A stretch of 6,859 nucleotides of DNA from Gp6-AA40 sp050742535 (lineage in GTDB: Bacteria > Acidobacteriota > Vicinamibacteria > Vicinamibacterales > UBA2999): assembly GCA_050742535.1 (NCBI GenBank), contig JBOGIQ010000329.1, forward strand, positions 1 to 6,859, given 5' to 3'. The position numbers and the translations under genes are program-made. The notes beneath the pieces are model-generated. The model ran no database searches, was not told the DNA's origin, and saw nothing but the letters and a program-made list of their open reading frames with translations. This document shows positions 6,201-6,859 of this stretch, one piece after another (position 1 is the stretch's first letter; the number at the start of each line of letters is the position of its first letter).

Positions 6201-6859
6201 CACGCAGTCCAGGCGGAAAGCGGCCTCGCGCACCACCTGGAACGGCCGTCCCTCGTCGTCGGCAAACGTCGTTCGCAGCACCTCGTGCCGTCGGACGATT
6301 TCGGTAAAGGCCAGTTCGAGTGCGGCGGCATCGAGCACTCCCTCGAGTGCGAGCGTAATCGGCACGTTGTAGGCCGCCGACCCCGGCTCGAGCTGATTGA
6401 GGAACCAGAGCCGTTCCTGCGCGTGAGATAACGGCAGCTGTTGATCGTGCGAGAGGGGGACGAGTTCGGGTTCGGCCGGCGGCTCGTGCAGCGCGAGACG
6501 GCGATCGATCTCGGCGGCGAGTGCCGCGACGGTCGGGCAACCAAACAGCACTGCGAGCGGCAGCTCGATCGCAAACGTCTGCCGCAGGCGTCCCAACGCC
6601 TGCACCGCCAGCAGGGAGTGGCCGCCGAGTTCGAAAAAGTCGTCGTCGCGTCCGACGCGCGGCGCGCCGAGCAGTCGGGACCAGATCGCCGCGATCGCCG
6701 ATTCGGTGGCGCTCCGCGGCTCGACGTAGTCCCGCGAGGCGGTGTCGTTGGCCGCAGCCGGCGGCGGCAGCGCGTCGCGGTCGACTTTGCCGGTGGCCGT
6801 CAGCGGCAGGGCGTCCAGCACGACGACGGTGGCCGGCACGAGATAGCCCGGCAGGTGCG
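3198..6859 (-). CDS. Nonribosomal peptide synthetase, 5'-truncated: (A)-PCP-C-A-PCP
   Basis: This is a multimodular cytosolic enzyme that builds a peptide on phosphopantetheine arms. The frame is open from the window edge to the TGA at 3198-3200 and gives 1219 complete residues, numbered here from the His codon at 6855-6857. Domain order is the C-terminal end of an A domain (1-33), PCP (about 50-119), C (138-571), A (594-1113), PCP (1128-1198) and a charged tail (1199-1219). All catalytic core motifs of the complete module are present. The real start lies outside the window: the GTG at 6837-6839 falls inside the conserved A10 region and is not a start. The stop overlaps the start of the next NRPS gene, so the two are almost certainly one operon and translationally coupled. 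No epimerisation or thioesterase domain is visible, so this is an internal elongation subunit. The NRPS assignment is certain; the product is unknown. Confidence 0.97.
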   Translation of the reverse strand, partial: HLPGYLVPATVVVLDALPLTATGKVDRDALPPPAAANDTASRDYVEPRSATESAIAAIWSRLLGAPRVGRDDDFFELGGHSLLAVQALGRLRQTFAIELPLAVLFGCPTVAALAAEIDRRLALHEPPAEPELVPLSHDQQLPLSHAQERLWFLNQLEPGSAAYNVPITLALEGVLDAAALELAFTEIVRRHEVLRTTFADDEGRPFQVVREAAFRLDCVDLRALDSVRRQSELEALARADALAPFDLRRGPLMRACLVRLDDTEHALLLNLHHVVCDAWSLRLLVRELATLYDAFCDGRAPELPPVALHYSDFAVWQRKWLTGPERRRQLDYWVAQLADTPTLELPRDRPRPAAPTYNGAHHPFTIPGPLSDGIKALARREGATLFATMLALFKALLFRYTGQSDIVVGTPIAYRPHPELEPLIGFFSNSLALRTRVDPNGAFPDLLRAVRDVTVDAFANQDVPFELVVDAVQPERHLDRNPLFQTLFTLQHAAPDAAALRGLTMKPIEVEGRSVRLDMEFHIGESAEGLIGAIYYSTDLFDAATIARFASHFTRLLQSVVEEPERPVAELTLIPADERTQIQAWNATAAPLRRELTIIEWFEEQVARTPDHVAVEFHGLQLTYEELNAKANQLARCLKEYGVRPDDRAAICVDRSIALAVCVLGALKAGAAYVPLDPSYPADRLQYMLGDSGAKVVVMHEHLLPLLSPKGRRRRRATKRALAAAPPTVLCIDRDWDVIARHDDHDLARTCGPHHLAYVLYTSGSTGRPKGVAMPHRALVNLAEWQLGASQQRAAGRTLQYAPLSFDPSFLEMFSTWFAGGTVVLIEEALRRDFVALLRFLDRHAIERLYITPAALHQLADVAETWRIYPRALREVNAAGERLEITPAVARFFRALGDCTLFNQYGPTESHVVTASMLDERTSPWPSSPSIGCPLPNTQVHLLDGRGGSVPIGVPGELFIAGECLARGYLDKPRLTAERFVPDPSPSAKGGRLYRSGDLARRRHDGSIEFLGRTDHQVKLRGYRVEPGEIEAVLTEHRSVLHAAVAVPETAGKSRQLVAYVVARDGHHVSAEQLRAHMARRVPDYMVPSIVEQLETLPLTPSGKVDRAALPEPTGAGSGGGYLPPRTDVEHRLAALWSEILEVERVGIADNFFSIGGHSLSAVQVVSRVRREWGVEIPIRTLFECPTVSGLAERLEDLLWMARPRDRQPAGAEREEGVL
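3201..3263 (-). other. C-terminal tail of gene 1, possible docking peptide
   Basis: Some 21 residues follow the last PCP helix: a basic/proline part (MARPRDRQPAGA) and then an acidic-hydrophobic end, EREEGVL. In characterised systems with beta-hairpin (TubC-type) docking domains, the partner is a short linear motif at the C-terminus of the upstream subunit. The next gene does start with such a domain, so this tail is the obvious candidate. The pairing is inferred from position and composition; I do not recognise a defined consensus. Confidence 0.5.
3264..3476 (-). other. PCP domain, last domain of gene 1
   Basis: This carrier domain holds the residue activated by the gene 1 A domain. The core motif DNFFSIGGHSLSAVQ contains the predicted phosphopantetheine serine at residue 1159. 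The final helix continues as TVSGLAERLEDLLWM. A glycine-rich linker (TGAGSGGGYLPP) separates it from the A domain. As the terminal carrier of the protein, it must deliver its chain in trans to the C domain of the next subunit, which starts with a docking domain. Confidence 0.95.
3519..5078 (-). other. Adenylation (A) domain of gene 1, specificity unassigned (code DPLYNAQVVK)
   Basis: This domain selects an amino acid, activates it with ATP as the aminoacyl-AMP and loads it on the following PCP. Motifs are A1 LTYEELNAKANQLAR (622-636), A2 LKAGAAYVPLD (667-677), A3 YTSGSTGRPKG (761-771), A4 FDPSFLE (806-812), A5 NQYGPTESHVV (903-913), A6 GELFIAG (956-962), A7 YRSGDL (994-999), A8 GRTDHQVKLRG (1012-1022) and A10 with K1104. 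A gap-free alignment by eye to GrsA PheA from A4 to the 278 position, anchored again at A5, gives the pocket residues D807, P808, L811, Y850, N877, A879, Q904, V912, V913 and K1104. This matches no Stachelhaus code I know. The surrounding sequence (SFxEMFSTW, ESHVVTA) resembles the group that carries the proline code DVQLIAHVVK, but only five of ten pocket residues agree. An arginine-rich insertion (KGRRRRRATKR, 710-720) lies between A2 and A3. Confidence 0.95.
5145..6446 (-). other. Condensation (C) domain of the complete module in gene 1
   Basis: This domain forms the peptide bond between the chain on the upstream PCP and the amino acid on the downstream PCP. Core motifs in order are C1 SHAQERLWFLNQL (144-156), C2 RHEVLRTTF (190-198), C3 HHVVCDAWS (272-280), C4 YSDFAVWQ (310-317), YTGQSDIVVG, C5 IGFFSNSLALR (424-434), NQDVPFELVV (460-469) and RNPLFQTLFTLQ (480-491). 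The catalytic second histidine (273) and the structural aspartate (277) are intact, so the domain is probably active. The glycine that normally follows the aspartate (HHxxxDG) is alanine here. I see no extra N-terminal HH motif of dual epimerisation/condensation domains. This and the GGHS carrier upstream suggest an LCL-type domain, which is an inference from motifs only. Confidence 0.95.
6501..6710 (-). other. Peptidyl carrier protein (PCP) domain, upstream module
   Basis: This is a small helical carrier domain that holds the growing peptide as a thioester. The core motif DDFFELGGHSLLAVQ is present. The serine at residue 81 (codon 6615-6617) is the predicted attachment site for 4'-phosphopantetheine. 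The GGHS form of the motif is usual for carriers that hand directly to a C domain; carriers preceding an epimerisation domain more often read GGDS. A Pro/Ala-rich linker (PPPAAANDTASRD) joins it to the preceding A domain. Confidence 0.95.
6759..6859 (-). other. C-terminal end of an A domain (upstream module, partial)
   Basis: These residues of gene 1 are the end of the adenylation domain that loads the first PCP in the window. The run LPGYLVPATVVVLDALPLTA followed by TGKVDR contains the A10 motif, with the catalytic lysine at residue 24. In adenylating enzymes this lysine contacts both the carboxylate and ATP. The substrate-selecting part of the domain is outside the window, so its amino acid cannot be predicted. 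By eye this stretch matches the A10 region of the gene 2 A domain at 24 of 31 residues, and that of the other A domain in gene 1 at only 18 of 31. Confidence 0.93.

Noticed and set aside
6837..6839. GTG codon as the start of gene 1
   Set aside because: It lies inside the conserved A-domain stretch LPGYLVPATVVVLDALP, and the frame continues upstream to the window edge in conserved sequence.
1..6859. Search for tRNA, CRISPR, insertion sequence, promoter or terminator
   Set aside because: The window is fully occupied by two overlapping genes; I saw no clover-leaf sequence, regularly spaced repeats, terminal inverted repeats or transposase motifs.

Overview
The window is entirely coding. It holds two large, incomplete nonribosomal peptide synthetase (NRPS) genes, both on the minus strand and read from high to low coordinates. 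The DNA is strongly GC-rich, with heavy G/C use at third codon positions. That fits a high-GC bacterium of the kind that carries large NRPS clusters, such as myxobacteria, Acidobacteriota or some Proteobacteria. Nothing in the window fixes the taxon.

Gene 1 enters at base 6859 and ends at the TGA at 3198-3200. It shows the last part of one adenylation (A) domain and its peptidyl carrier protein (PCP), followed by a complete condensation (C)-A-PCP module and a short charged C-terminal tail. Gene 2 begins with GTG at 3201, overlapping the gene 1 stop by four bases (GTGA). I translated it codon by codon to base 1 and found 1067 codons with no stop or frameshift. Its order is an N-terminal TubC_N-type docking domain, a C domain, an A domain and a PCP, which is cut by the window edge.

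Together the two proteins look like consecutive stations of one assembly line. Gene 1 adds a residue whose specificity code (D-P-L-Y-N-A-Q-V-V-K by my alignment) I cannot assign. Gene 1 then passes the chain through its C-terminus to the docking domain of gene 2. The gene 2 A domain carries D-A-W-F-L-G-N-V-V-K, which is the classical leucine code. The visible peptide fragment is therefore (unknown 1)-(unknown 2)-Leu. No epimerisation, methylation, cyclisation or thioesterase domain is visible, so the chain neither starts nor ends here.

There is no intergenic DNA longer than a few bases, and I see no RNA gene, mobile element, CRISPR array, promoter or terminator. The enzymology is of a well-known class. 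Any novelty would lie in the product, mainly the unassigned A-domain code, and in a few departures from core motifs.
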